Below, in pieces: positions 33,077-44,300 of a DNA stretch of 64,000 nucleotides. The stretch lies in assembly GCA_022925895.1 (NCBI GenBank), contig JAKSYS010000250.1, positions 1 through 64,000 of the forward strand, read 5' to 3'. The number at the start of each line of letters is the position of its first letter. Position 1 is the first letter of the stretch. The position numbers and the translations under genes are program-made. The DNA comes from Fragilaria crotonensis. Lineage: Eukaryota; Bacillariophyta; Fragilariophyceae; Fragilariales; Fragilariaceae. The notes under the pieces were generated by a model that was not told where the DNA came from, made no database searches, and was given only the letters and a program-made list of their open reading frames with translations.

Positions 33077-34948
33077 GAATTGCGTCTACATCGGGCATGA
33101 TCACCGACGTGAACAAGGCGGGATATTCTGGATCCGACAACCATGACCGTCAGAATCAAATCATCCGTCTTTTCAAACCCGAGCTTCATTGCCTCGGTCC
33201 ATTGACTAGAATTATTGCAGGAAACAAAGATGGAATCACGTTGCAATTACTTCTTCAGAAGGGTCTCACTGGTGACGAGAAAGTTGCTCCCCTCGTACTC
33301 TCTTCAACAGAGCAAAGGAGTCAGCCAAGAATTGCAGGAAAGCCTTGAGTCATGTGATGGATGAAGAAAGTCCGTACAAGGACTTTCTGCAAAGTGGCAA
33401 TCTCCCCTCGGGAATGCGATTTGAAGACTACCTTGTTTATGTGAGACAGAAAATGTGGGAAGATGGACAAAACGACACAAGTGGTGGCGAAGAGCAACAG
33501 GTACAGGTGGCTGACGGAAAGGACAATCCTGACACGAGGAATACGACGGACGATAGTCAGAAGATGCGGATAATGATGCCATCGACTTGGTTTTTTCCTG
33601 GATTCATTGTGTTTGCGTTAATGGGTCCAATTGTTGTGTCGTCTGGGTCAAGTGGCGAGGATTATCGATGTGAGCTGATCTTAAGTTCAATTGCTGCTCC
33701 CAAAACAAAGGAGGATAAACTTTTGCAAGGTCGATTGTATGGATCTCGTAACAAAGAACTACAAGTCAACGACGATGACGGAGACAACATCAGCATCCTG
33801 AGCAACGCCAGCAAGAAGAGGCAGAGTCGTAGCAAGACGACCAAACATCCTCGCCAACATTCAGGTGCAGGACAAGAAGGACAACGTGACGAAGTATCCC
33901 TCTCACACAGGCTACAAGCTGCTGGGCTTGCTCAGGCTGAATTGATGGCAGAGAATCGCCGAAAGGCGAAGACGAATGACCTTTTGATCGATATGCATAC
34001 CAACAAAGTAATGGGAAAGCAAGCAATGATCACCGAAACGAGAGAACTCGTGAACTTGATGACTCCTGATGATCCCATGCGACCAGCTCAGATTCAGAGA
34101 CTTGTCGAGCTCAATGAAGAGTTAAGGCAGGCCTTGAAAGAGCTTGAGAATGCTCAGCAACATGTTATTAACCGTGAGTTGTTAGATCTTGACCCGAGGA
34201 TGGAATACTCGGCGGTGCAACACAATCATGACAAGAAAGGTACGAATGATAACCTCGTTGTGTTGCCAACGTCACATGCCTTCGATTCTAACGACAATGC
34301 ATGTTCATTCCATTGTTACGAACAGGTACTAGTGGTAGTAATGCTGTGCCCTTAGTGCTACCATCTTCTACGCCATCGATTTTAAGATCGACAATCATGG
34401 ATGTTCTTCTTTATGCTGATCGTCGCCATGCTCCTGTTTCTGAAGGAATACCGAAACGACACCAAAATACGAAGAAGCAGAAGGTTGTTCGGAGCAACAA
34501 CAGGAGCTCGCCCATTAGTGGAATCAGCGACGATGGCAGTAGCAGTCTGAAGAGTGCACATTCAAACAACAATCATCTGGGCGGTAGAGAAGGAAGTTAT
34601 AGTACCCATGCTGGCGGCGGCGTTCCTTGCGTTGTACTTGGGGGATCAACTTCATCCGCAGGATCGCCGGCAGTGAGTTTTACGACGGCATTGTCACCAT
34701 CTGTAACGGAAGGATCATTGACAATTTGTGTTGAATGTAAAACAAACCCTTCCAGCCATCACTGTCGCAGATGCAATGTAATAGTCTGTGGCGTGTGTTG
34801 CGCTTCGAAACGAGGTTTGGAAGGAACTTGGTGGTGTGGAACTTGTTTCAATAAGCGCAGCGTAAAAATCCAGAAAGCAATCCGCGATCACGAATACTAC
34901 TCTGATGATGATGACGACGACCCTAACCAACAAAGCAACATGGCCTAA
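33077..34948 (+). pseudogene. Harbinger accessory gene, 3' part, with zinc finger
   Basis: This part continues the accessory gene after the LTR insertion in the same frame (ASTSGMITDVNKAGYSGSDN). A frame change lies near 33297-33304 in a CTCTCTT run, where a 2-base step would explain the shift. The next frame carries YKDFLQSGNLPSGMRFEDYL and a helical charged region (AQIQRLVELNEELRQALKEL) suggestive of a coiled coil. Near 34.3 kb the reading passes to a third frame, by an intron or indel I could not resolve. The C-terminus has paired metal-binding cysteines: CVECKTNPSSHHCRRC, CGVC and CGTC, resembling a FYVE, B-box or similar double zinc finger, followed by an acidic tail. Harbinger accessory proteins normally contain a Myb/SANT domain and help the transposase bind DNA; here a zinc finger may serve instead. 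Confidence 0.62.
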
Positions 34949-35042
34949 ACGTAATTGTCTACTAGCGTTCTTGTTTAGTAACTATGCCACACACATACAA
35001 CAAACCAGTTCGTAGCCATTCATGATGCATACTCGCTCGTTC

Positions 35043-36866
35043 TTAATCTATAACTCCAGCAGCTGGTGTCTTATTTATGTTTCCAAGTCGAGAGGGCCAT
35101 TTGACTTCCTTCCGACTGCATGCAATTGCGAAATGAATGACGAGGCGTCTTCGAAATTCGTCGAGACTGAGATTGCGAAGTACTTGCGTTGGACCAACAG
35201 TTAAGGGGTTTGTGGGAACTGCCGCTGCAGCCCTGGTGTCATTGTTCTTGTCGTCCTCGTTTCTTCCTACTTCTTTGTTTCTTTCTACAGATTGACTTCG
35301 ACCACGCTCATGATTGGAATTTCCATTAGGTGTGACAATACCATTCTCATTCTTCCTGTCACCATCGCTTCCTTCTTCGAATTCGTCCTCATCATCAAAG
35401 GCGTTGTCATCATCGTCATCTCCTTTTCTGTCAGGGTCGGCAACCCAGTCACAATCAACGCCATCCTCCCACTTCTGATCAAGCCCGTCAATCTCAAGAA
35501 GGCAATTATGTAAGGCGCAGCAGGTGAGAAACACTTTGTCTGGAACAACAGTGCCAAACAATCGAATACCTGACTTTAACACCCGCCATCGACCTTTAAG
35601 AATACCAAATGTGCATTCAACATCTTTTCGGAGACTCTCAAGCCACGCAGAAAATTGGATCTCCATCCTGCTGGTTGTCCACTTAATCGGGGGAATTGTT
35701 GTTGGACGTGAGAGGTATCCATTGTCAACAAGAAGCCAGCAACCATGATATTTCTCTTTAATTACGTCGCCGTTGGCATCATAGGCATAAAGCTCAAAGA
35801 CATTATCATCCAAAATTTCTCCCGAATGTAACTTTGACATAAATGGATCAAACAAGCACAATGTCTTGTCGTTCCATCGTGCTGGATGCCCACGGGTTGT
35901 CGACAAGATACGCCGACGGTGGTTGACAGTAATGTTGTAGGTGCGAGCTGTATGTGTCATTTTAAAGCCCAGATGCGATTGTCGGTTTTTAAATTGAACA
36001 CGTTCAAGAACCACATGCGTTGCATCTGAAGATCCGACGGCGCCAGGAAAACCAGCAAGGCGATACTCACCCATGTGATTTTCTGCTTCTTTGCTGCATG
36101 ATGGAGTGACAACATATCGATTGTATAACACAGTCGCACCATAGTCGAGAAAGGTGTGAATAAAATTTCGGATGACTTCTTCCGATATACCTGTTGCCTC
36201 ATGCAAGTCATCCACAGTCCACGCACGTCCTATGTATCTCAGCGCTGCCAGTAACAGGATGGAAATCGGTGCTGCCTTGACGCCACATCTGTCTTTAGCG
36301 CCATTGTGCCACCTCTTGAAGGCCTCGCAGCCTTCCAGTTCATTGTTCAAATCCACAAAATATTGATATGGAACTCGAAACCGGCGACGAAATTCTCGCA
36401 AAAAACGTGGGCTATCAACCCGAGGATGCTTGACATAAATCATGAACCAAGTTGACTCAGTTGCATGCATACGACGATATGATCGATTCTCAACGTCGAT
36501 CAACCTGATACCTCCTGTGCGGTACTTTCTGCGCTTTCTCCTCTTCTTTTTGGGCGGTGAGGGTAATTTGATGGCATCATCGTCATCCATTAACAAAATA
36601 CGTCGCAGCAACTGGACACGTGCTGACTCCTCCTCATCCTCTGACAAATTGTCGTGTTTCCTCTTGCCCTTGTTGTTGGATAGGGAGGATGACGATTTGG
36701 AAAAGGATCCAAAGGAAGGGAAGCCCTTCCTCACAGCAACTGTTTGTGAGTTGAATTGCATGGTGGTTAATAACATCCAGCAGCCAAGAAGGAAGTGAAC
36801 GTTCTCTAATCTCGTCAGGAGATTGTTGTGCTGTGTAGAAGCGAAAGTATTCAATTTTGCATACAT
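35043..36866 (-). CDS. PIF/Harbinger DDE transposase (HARBI1-like)
   Basis: This is an intact frame of 607 codons on the minus strand. The first ATG is at 36866; a second start, MQFNSQTVAVRKGF at 36761, is more typical in composition. N-terminal basic stretch KKKRRKRRKYR is a likely nuclear signal. The helical N-terminal domain includes LLLAALRYIGRAWTVDDLHEATG. The DDE_Tnp_4 catalytic core shows the first Asp in GSSDATHV, the second in LVDNGYLSRP and the Glu in VECTFGILKGRWRVL. The C-terminal third is acidic (GDDDDDNAFDDEDEFEEG). The transposase cuts and reinserts the element at TWA sites, usually together with an accessory DNA-binding protein, here the convergent gene. The lack of stop codons in a long frame suggests recent activity. 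Confidence 0.92.
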   Translation of the reverse strand: MYAKLNTFASTQHNNLLTRLENVHFLLGCWMLLTTMQFNSQTVAVRKGFPSFGSFSKSSSSLSNNKGKRKHDNLSEDEEESARVQLLRRILLMDDDDAIKLPSPPKKKRRKRRKYRTGGIRLIDVENRSYRRMHATESTWFMIYVKHPRVDSPRFLREFRRRFRVPYQYFVDLNNELEGCEAFKRWHNGAKDRCGVKAAPISILLLAALRYIGRAWTVDDLHEATGISEEVIRNFIHTFLDYGATVLYNRYVVTPSCSKEAENHMGEYRLAGFPGAVGSSDATHVVLERVQFKNRQSHLGFKMTHTARTYNITVNHRRRILSTTRGHPARWNDKTLCLFDPFMSKLHSGEILDDNVFELYAYDANGDVIKEKYHGCWLLVDNGYLSRPTTIPPIKWTTSRMEIQFSAWLESLRKDVECTFGILKGRWRVLKSGIRLFGTVVPDKVFLTCCALHNCLLEIDGLDQKWEDGVDCDWVADPDRKGDDDDDNAFDDEDEFEEGSDGDRKNENGIVTPNGNSNHERGRSQSVERNKEVGRNEDDKNNDTRAAAAVPTNPLTVGPTQVLRNLSLDEFRRRLVIHFAIACSRKEVKWPSRLGNINKTPAAGVID

Positions 36867-37063
36867 GACGACACCCCGAAAAGTAGGCAGCCAGCACTAC
36901 AATTTTACATACAACATGGTACGAGTACTCCGGAGTCCAGAGTACTCCGAGTACGTCGTACTCGCTCGCAAGGCCGACACGGAGGATGGGCTGGATCTCG
37001 AGTTCATTTTGGCATTCCAAAAAGGATAAGGGTTAACATACTCGTTCTTGTATTTGTAAAAAT

Positions 37064-37076
37064 CGTAAGGGACGTA
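37064..37076 (-). repeat. Harbinger subterminal inverted repeat, right
   Basis: CGTAAGGGACGTA on the plus strand, the exact inverse of 27327-27339. Confidence 0.85.
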
Positions 37077-37143
37077 AACAGGATTTGCAACATAAACTCA
37101 ACTGAATGTTCATGTAATCAATTTTTGTTCTTGTTCTTGTAAA

Positions 37144-37160
37144 CACCGTAAGGATTGGCC
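37144..37160 (-). repeat. Harbinger right terminal inverted repeat
   Basis: CACCGTAAGGATTGGCC on the plus strand; inverse of the left end at 13 of 17 positions, with TTA directly outside. Confidence 0.88.
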
Positions 37161-37163
37161 TTA
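37161..37163. repeat. Target-site duplication TTA, right copy
   Basis: Matches TTA at 27248-27250 and closes the Harbinger insertion. Confidence 0.85.
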
Positions 37164-37625
37164 GTAATGGTTCGCCTAATGTAAATCAGTCCTGCACCTG
37201 TTGTACAAGTAGAATACTCCAGATACTCTACTGTAGCTGCTCGGTCGTGCCAAATGGACGTAACCATCACATATCACATCTATATCCCTATGATCACACG
37301 ATCACCATGAAAAACTACGCAACACCTACACGAGTGCAAGACTCAAGATAAGCATAGTAGCGAGTTAGCATCGCCTGGCTGAAACTCATCTTGAAAGAGC
37401 ATCTTTTAGTCCCCTGCTGCTGTTACGAGTAGTACTATGTTGCACTGATCGGGAAGTAAAGGATTTTGAATCCAGGAGCATCTATGGTTCTTCTCAAGAA
37501 GGTTGCTCGGCCAACCAAGCTTCCCCATACATAGTACTTTCTGTATAAACTTGCTGATGAGGACATCCATACGATGAACGATCATGCGACAAGGAGGGGT
37601 GGATATCGACCAAGGACCTTGCACT

Positions 37626-38812
37626 CTAATTCCTGCATCGGTCTACACCACACGTCAAAGGACAGAAATCTTCGTACCAAAGGCAGCGTTGGATTGCATT
37701 TTCCTTAACCCAGGCACAATTCCGTACACTCCGCTTCTTTCCAAGTCCTATGAACGTATCCTGCTCTTCGCATGTTCGCATCTGGGCAGACCCTTCGTTA
37801 CTGACCAAGGGAAGTCTGCCATCTTTTTCGCAGTCACCTGGACTGAGATCGGAGCAGACTGTTTTTTCAATCCATGAATAGCCTTTGTCAACGCGCGCAT
37901 AGACACCTGGATAGGTAGCGTTTGCACATCCGCTCCCCCAGGAGGTTATTCCGACTTGAATGTTCGATCCGTTGATAACTATGGGTCCACCCGAATCCCC
38001 TTGACAGGCATCAACTCCCTTTCTTTCTGCACAAAACATGTTTTTGGTTATAGGATCCGGATTGTAATTCCTTCGGCATTTGGTTGTGTTGAATCGACGC
38101 ACGTCGGCTGCCAGTAGTTTAGTTGACTGCGAGCCACCATCCGATGTCGCACCCCATCCAGTAATCGTCAACAAATTAGGAATTTCTGGCGTTGTTCGTA
38201 AGGATACCATATATGGATTGGGATGCGGTCGATCCAATTTCAGTAGGGCGTAGTCAAAATCATATGTGCGGCGGTCAAACGTTGGGTGCATGCGACGTTC
38301 CGAGGCCACGTACGTTTGTACCCCCGGCTCGTCAAGCACAATGTCATATCTTCCAATCTGCGCTGTTTTAATTTCCATAATGCAATGCGCTGCGGTCAAT
38401 ACAACATTCGGGGTGATTAAACTTCCACCTAGAGGTAATGCACATAAAAGTTGTGGTTCGTCAGGGAATGAGATGAAGTCAGTACTCAAATTGAAGGAGA
38501 TGAATACGAGTTTCAAGTAAGTCGGTGCTCACCGCAAACTGGAAGCGACGTAGATGGGTCGTCAGCGCTATACAACGCAACCATGAAGGGGTACGTTTCA
38601 GCCCCGGCAGGACTTCCCCCTACAATTCGGCTACTGGTCCTTATCCTCGTTGATGCCTTCGGTCCTGATGGTTTCCTTCGTTTTCGCCCTCCGAGAAAGC
38701 GACTTGAATAGTTTTTCATCTCACCGGGCTCGGATTCAGATTCGAATAAGTCTGCTGATATGCTGAGTCTTGTGCATAGAAGCAGCAGGGTTGTAAGGGC
38801 TTGAAGTTTCAT
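37626..38812 (-). CDS. Secreted trypsin-like serine protease (S1)
   Basis: There are two exons on the minus strand, 38812-38533 and 38428-37626, with a 104-bp intron (gtgagc...ctctag); the product is 360 residues. It starts MKLQALTTLLLLC, a clear signal peptide. A propeptide follows, then activation at R|IVGGSPAGAETYPFMVALY. The catalytic triad is complete: His in TAAHC, Asp in FDYALLKLDRP, Ser in CQGDSGGP. The intron splits the Gly-Gly of VCGGSLITP. Substrate-pocket region CQGDSGGPIVIN and the Trp of ITSWGSG are typical; the Asp before CQGDSGG suggests trypsin-like cleavage after Lys/Arg. The C-terminus adds a Cys-rich module (NCAWVKENAIQRCLWYEDFC...C) shared with the broken paralogue at 25.6-26.9 kb. 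The annotated frame extends a few codons upstream but without an ATG. Confidence 0.9.
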
Positions 38813-39813
38813 CCTTCTCACATCAGTCCTGAACGAAGCGACATCGATTTGAGTAAGTGAGGGCGCCTAGTCGACCACGAAAACGTGTGTTCGAAAATGA
38901 CCATCATGTGTCGCCCTTAACCGGTTTTTTACGATAGAGAGAACAGCATCAGAGATACTCGGGGTACTTGTACTTGCGTACTGAATTACCAGATTTTCGG
39001 TACTGTTACTTCGGGCATTTGAGCGGTCTTTTTTGCATGTCGTCTTGAGGTGGCATAACGCCTTGAGCTATCAAATTTTGGGTTTGGTGCAGCACCGAAA
39101 CACGACCCAAATATCGAGCTGAAAGGTGCCAGTTGCCACATTCATTTCATCTTACTACATGTACTGTACTCCGACAGTAGCCGGTACTGCTATCGGTTAC
39201 TTGGAGTACTACGTAGTACGTAGTACACAGTACGTTGAAAGCATTTTCGTGGTCGCTCCAGAAGTTTGCTTTCACCTTGTTAACACTTTAAACCTAACAG
39301 CGAAAGAGTCCAACTAAAGGTATGATTATTGAGTAGGGACATGTCGATATAGAATCAGACTATCGCTATCCTCTCAGTAAGGTCGTCGACTGATCTAAGC
39401 GAATAATGCTTCTGTTCAGACTAAAAACTTAGTGAACTTAGTGCTCCGTTCATTCCCTTCGGCAGATCAGTGCCGATGTCGGACCAGACTGAAAACTTTA
39501 CTGACGGTGCTCCGGTCAATGGCTGTCGGCGGATCAGTGCCGATGTCGCACCACTAATTTTTAATCGATTACTGGAGTACTCCAGGAACATGGAAAACGG
39601 AGAGATTTGCACAGTCAAAAGCTCATTAACACTTCGAAAATCCCCCTTCGATTTGCAATAACACATGCAGAGCAAGATCTCCCTAAAACAGAATTAAATG
39701 TTCGAGCGCATGTGAATACGACGCAGGAGAAGAGTCAGCGCGGCAAAACGATACATGGTCGGGGATGCGCGATCTCTCGTCCAAAACTATCCACGTTGAA
39801 AACAGTTCGTTGC
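38813..39813. other. Intergenic region with a short tandem duplication
   Basis: No gene is supported in this 1-kb gap between the two minus-strand genes. GTAC words are dense at 38960-39240 (for example TACTACGTAGTACG). Two imperfect copies of a 65-bp unit lie at 39420-39554. Confidence 0.45.
39420..39554. repeat. Imperfect 65-68-bp direct repeat, two copies
   Basis: Copy 1 at about 39420-39485 and copy 2 at about 39488-39554 share ACT(A/G)AAAACTT, GTGCTCCG and the string GATCAGTGCCGATGTCG. It is a local tandem duplication with no coding meaning visible. Confidence 0.65.
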
Positions 39814-41352
39814 TCAGCAGACAGTTCCAGTCACGCAGACACCACTTGGCCTGTGTAGTCTTGGTTGTTGATCGCAATCTTGACTCCATCCAGAACTCTT
39901 TCGTGGGATCACTGCCCGACAAGTGTCGTCGGCCAAGACCTCCACCATCCACCCCTTCAACTTCATGCAACATGAATTGAATAGCAGTAACATGCGATTT
40001 TGTGACAAATCAAAGACCAACGTGCCATCGCTGCAGCAAGGTATTGTAACTCCGCGATGGCGATCAATTCGACCTGGCTTAGCCTTTCCGTATCGTTGAG
40101 TTGAAAAATGCTGATGATCATAATCGACAGTACCATTCGTAAACGCTTTGTGCGGCACCAACACACGCGGTGACGACGTATCTGTAGTCCGAGGTACTTC
40201 CGCTGTAAATCCGGCCTTCGGCATGCCACCAAGTAATCCTTCAAAGATCTCTTGTATTTGCCATTGCTCTTGCATGTCGTCACCACAAGTCCATTCAAAT
40301 TCAGTCTCTGAGTCAAATTTGTGCTCGATAGGTTCCATTGTCTCATTGACAAAGCCGGCCATCAACTTCGCAACTGCTGCATGCGCCAATATGTTGGGAT
40401 GAATGGCATCAGCTAAAAAATAGCGAGTGAGGTCATAAGTTGTCCACCTGAAAGCGTCAAGATACGACGCTAAGTTCACATGTCCCAGCACGAAGTCATA
40501 CTCCGCTCCAAGGCGTCTGTGTTCCTCGTAGACGTCTGCAATAATCCTCCCGTATCTGTCGGTGGAGAAGGGTTTGTTCCACAGGTACACAAGAAGCACG
40601 GGCGGGGGGTGGTTGTCGTACAAATCCACGATTTTGTGCAACCACAGAATGAACTCGTTGCGTACGTCTGTTGGACCATCTCTTTGGTCATTAATGCTAA
40701 ACTCCCAGATGATCAAATCTACATTCGGAACAAAGAATGTCTCTCCCAACATTGCGGAGTGCATGGAGTTGCGATCTCCATGCGCCCGGTTCACAATTTC
40801 GGTCACAACGCCGAATCTGGTTTCCAGTTCAATTCCAAATCGAACAAAGAATGAATCGTTGCAATTGACGTTACCTCCACCAGCAGATGACGAGCCACCG
40901 TTGATCAGAATTCGGAAAGGCTTTCCCGGATGCAAGCCAGCATACAGGGCTTGGTATGCTCCTTTTGAATAGAGCGCGATGGTGTCTGCGGTCGATAGGT
41001 CAGGATCCGGCAGGAAACTAATCAGTTCGTCGAGGGAAAAGTTTGGATCTTCCAACGCTTCTATCAGAGGCGATACAAGTGCATCATCTGACCCCGACTT
41101 CACCGATGACATGTCCCACGACGGGCTTTCACCGACACTGTCCTCATCATACGGCCGACGCGACGGACTTGACGTCGGCGCAAAGTATTCGTCGAACGCA
41201 GCAACTCGGACGTCGTCAATCGGCATAAGTTGTCCGCAGAGAACCCAGTGACAAATATGGCAAGGACAATACATGCCAGTACGAGGTTTTGCTATTTGTC
41301 TGCCTGGAGCTGAGAACAAGGTGACTGCACTAGCGTCATCGTCGAACAACAC
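39814..41352 (-). CDS. SGNH/GDSL-like hydrolase family protein
   Basis: This is an intronless minus-strand frame open for 512 codons; the first in-frame ATG is at 41274 (MYCPCHICHWVLCGQ), but the frame is open upstream to about 41385 with no ATG. Block I is FRILINGGSSSAGGGN, with the nucleophile Ser candidate in GSSS. Next come IIWEFSINDQRDG (Asn/Asp of the third block) and DAIHPNILAHA, the DxxH of the last block. This is the catalytic layout of SGNH hydrolases and resembles CAZyme-type acyl-hydrolases of algae. The N-terminal 100 residues are acidic and Ser-rich. An upstream ATG in a different frame at about 41434 would supply a leader, but only with a frame change near 41290. Substrate is unknown; an esterase or acetyl-xylan-type activity is possible. 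Confidence 0.75.
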   Translation of the reverse strand: MLFDDDASAVTLFSAPGRQIAKPRTGMYCPCHICHWVLCGQLMPIDDVRVAAFDEYFAPTSSPSRRPYDEDSVGESPSWDMSSVKSGSDDALVSPLIEALEDPNFSLDELISFLPDPDLSTADTIALYSKGAYQALYAGLHPGKPFRILINGGSSSAGGGNVNCNDSFFVRFGIELETRFGVVTEIVNRAHGDRNSMHSAMLGETFFVPNVDLIIWEFSINDQRDGPTDVRNEFILWLHKIVDLYDNHPPPVLLVYLWNKPFSTDRYGRIIADVYEEHRRLGAEYDFVLGHVNLASYLDAFRWTTYDLTRYFLADAIHPNILAHAAVAKLMAGFVNETMEPIEHKFDSETEFEWTCGDDMQEQWQIQEIFEGLLGGMPKAGFTAEVPRTTDTSSPRVLVPHKAFTNGTVDYDHQHFSTQRYGKAKPGRIDRHRGVTIPCCSDGTLVFDLSQNRMLLLFNSCCMKLKGWMVEVLADDTCRAVIPRKSSGWSQDCDQQPRLHRPSGVCVTGTVC

Positions 41353-44300
41353 CTCTGTTTCGCGAGTTCTGTCGTCTCGTGATTTCTCCTCTTCAGCTTC
41401 GATTCATCCAGATCAAGCACAACAGGGACTGACATTGTCCCATGAACGGCGATTCTGGGGGTCTGCAACGAGGAATTTGTGAAAGCTGCGACTCGGTCGC
41501 TTCTGTTGGCTGTTGCACGGAATTCTGTACTCGGGACTCCGTACTACGAGCACAGAACACAGTTGCTCCCATGTGCTGGGTGCACGAGAGTGATTAAAAA
41601 TGAATTCAAATCTGAGAAAAAGTCAACTGATTTTTTTTAGGTTTCTGTTCGTTTATCGATTCTTGGTTCCCATACAATTCTTACCTCTGAGTACCGTACT
41701 TGTACTTCTAGAGTAGGACTTTATGCAAAGGACCAATACATGTACAGTCTACTCGCGATATTATGGGCAAAATAGTATGGGCACTCTCGGTAATATGGGC
41801 ATTATTCTGGATTTACCACCTCCGATGACGGACAGACCACGGCCGTACTGTGTACTGTGTATATGGTACTGTAGTTGATCATTTCACTGACTGCCTAATA
41901 ATGGCCAGTTCCTATGCTTGTTGAACTCATTGCTACGCTCTTATTACATTATGTATTGCAGTGGCACTTGCTGCTGAGGAGTAGGAAGAGTCATCATGAT
42001 GTGCATCAATGCCCTCATCTGTGGGTGGCTTATTCATAGTAGAAAAAATGAAGCACAGTTGGCTGGCAGCTTTACTTGTTTCCAAGATACCTTGTTTCTG
42101 CAAATGCTTGACTGCCTTCTCCATTAGATTGAATGCACCTAAATGTCTGTGTCCTCTTGCTATTTGCGTCATTTTGGCATCTTTGTTGGTAAGGCTCTGA
42201 TTCAAGGTACTAGCTAGCCAAGATTGCTTTGAAACATCCTCAGGGTCTCAAGGGCAGCCAGGGGTGTGAGAGCAATTAATGAGGTGGAGGATCATTGGGA
42301 TCAACACCCTTGCTATTTCTGTCAGTGGATTCATAGCATCCTCAATTGCTACTACCTCAATTGTAGGCTCAATAGCATCTCATCTATCATTAATGTGCTG
42401 GTTCCAGTCAAGCTGTTACTGCTGCCATAATGACCACATATTACTATAGGCATTTGTAGAAGTATCATTAGTTCAATGCTGAGTTGTTGCTGTTGTTGAT
42501 GAGTTATTGATTGTGCATAGGTTTTGAGGGAGCTATATTACCTACACTCCAGTACTGTACTTATGTACTACATACTAGTACAAGACACTCATTCCAGTAG
42601 AACACTACTGTACTGTGCCAGTACTGAAAAAGCACGTACAAATCACGTGTTAATGTATTATGGGTGTTTCGATATTATGGGCACTTTTCGCCAGTTACCA
42701 GGGTACCCATAATATCGCGAGTAGACTGTACTTGTACCCTGGTACTGTACCTGGTATTTGAACTTCAACTCTTCAACCGGATCCGATCTGCTACCAGGTA
42801 GCAGGTAGTAGAATACAAGTAATAGTACCTGGAGTAAGAAAAAACCGCTTTAACGGCCCACTTCTTACCCTTTTTCCCCCAATGTACATAATGTAGATAT
42901 GATGTCGGGCATGCTTTCTAGCTATCCAGAGTGTATGATATGTGTGATGTTGAATGATGGAGATATGATTATTCGATGTTTTCACCCAAGATTTTCCTTA
43001 ACATAGCTAGTATCCGGACAGGTGAGTCACTAATGGAGCAAATCGAATCCCTTTCATCAATCCGTTGATCTTTCACTCTTACAGTTCACTAAGATGTTAA
43101 TAATGAGCAAGTCCGCTATGAGGCTGCATTGTTAGAAATGCAATATTCGATTTTTAAGATCTTCAATTTCCCATTATTGCTTGCATCAGAAATTTCGTGG
43201 GACTTCGTAATTGAAATCCCGGATGCGCATAATTCTCATTTGAGGGCGATTGTAAAGCTTACAATCAAGTCCACTGATGCTTAATTGTTTTGTTGATATA
43301 TATTACTAGTATACTTGTATTGGTGGGACAACAGGGACTACCTCAATTCGAGGAATGTAAGTGGTCCAATTGCTTATTGGGCAAAGTTGCGCGTTTTGCG
43401 AGAATATGATCACGCTTCTTGAGATCTTTCAAGAGATAGGGCACTTTCGCCTCAGGTAGCACCCAGCCAACTACATCGCCCCAATCCTTCTCGGTAAGCG
43501 ACCCTGCATTGATTTCATGTTTCGCTAGCGCTGCTGTCTGGTGTGCTCTTTCCAATGTCTTCAACTGTGCCTGCCTCACTCTTCTTGTTCGCGACGTCCT
43601 TTCTTGCAGTTTCATTCAGCAGTTGCAGTTGCTCCTTCTGAGCTTGCAGTGCCACTCCTGCATTCCCAAGACAGAGAAATCCCAAATCTTGGGTCTCCTG
43701 GAAAGTGCTGCTCCTTCTTCTTCCTTGAAGAAGCACGAATCTTGGGCATGGTTCTGCTGGTGAGCAGAATGAGCGTTGATCTTGGACGACAACCAAAGTG
43801 AATACAGCAGAGCGCAGAGGTGTGGAAGTTGGCATCATGCACTCATTTGCTCATGTGAATTTGGACAAATGTGGATCTGGCCCTACAATGTCTACACATG
43901 TGACCACGTAGAATTTTGGATCTTTTCATGAAAGATATTGCACTCATCACGATGAACATCAGAAATTCATCAAGACAACAAGAAATGACCACATCAACTG
44001 AATCACATTCTCCGTTGACACTTGCCAACAACATTGTAAACAATGTATCACTACTGAGCTTCATTGGCTTTGATGCAGAAATGATAAAGGAAAACGCAAT
44101 GGCAGAGCAGGTAATAATTGCAATTCTGTCACGCTGGCAACGCTAGAATTAATGGGCATTATTGCAAGATTTGATGAATGAAAGGGTGCTGTTATTGCAA
44201 TTTGGGGAAAAGATATTTTGTGTTTTTGTAATAACAAATATGAAAACGTGAAATAGCAAAAATGGCTTTGGTAAATAACGAGATAATTGATGTTATTGAA

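Larger units (their letters stand above)
27251..37160. mobile_element. Two-gene PIF/Harbinger DNA transposon with nested gypsy element
   Basis: The ends are imperfect 17-bp inverted repeats: GGCCGTCTCTTACGGTG at 27251-27267 and the complement of GGCCAATCCTTACGGTG at 37144-37160 (13 of 17 positions equal). A perfect 13-bp subterminal inverted repeat TACGTCCCTTACG lies at 27327-27339 and 37064-37076. Thus CTTACGG occurs twice near each end, which may be the transposase-binding word. TTA is duplicated on both sides. Two genes converge: a plus-strand accessory gene (from 27.4 kb) and a minus-strand DDE transposase (36866-35043). The element is 9910 bp as it stands, but about 4.68 kb without the 5.2-kb LTR element inserted in it. 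The transposase frame is intact; the accessory gene is interrupted by the LTR element. Confidence 0.9.
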
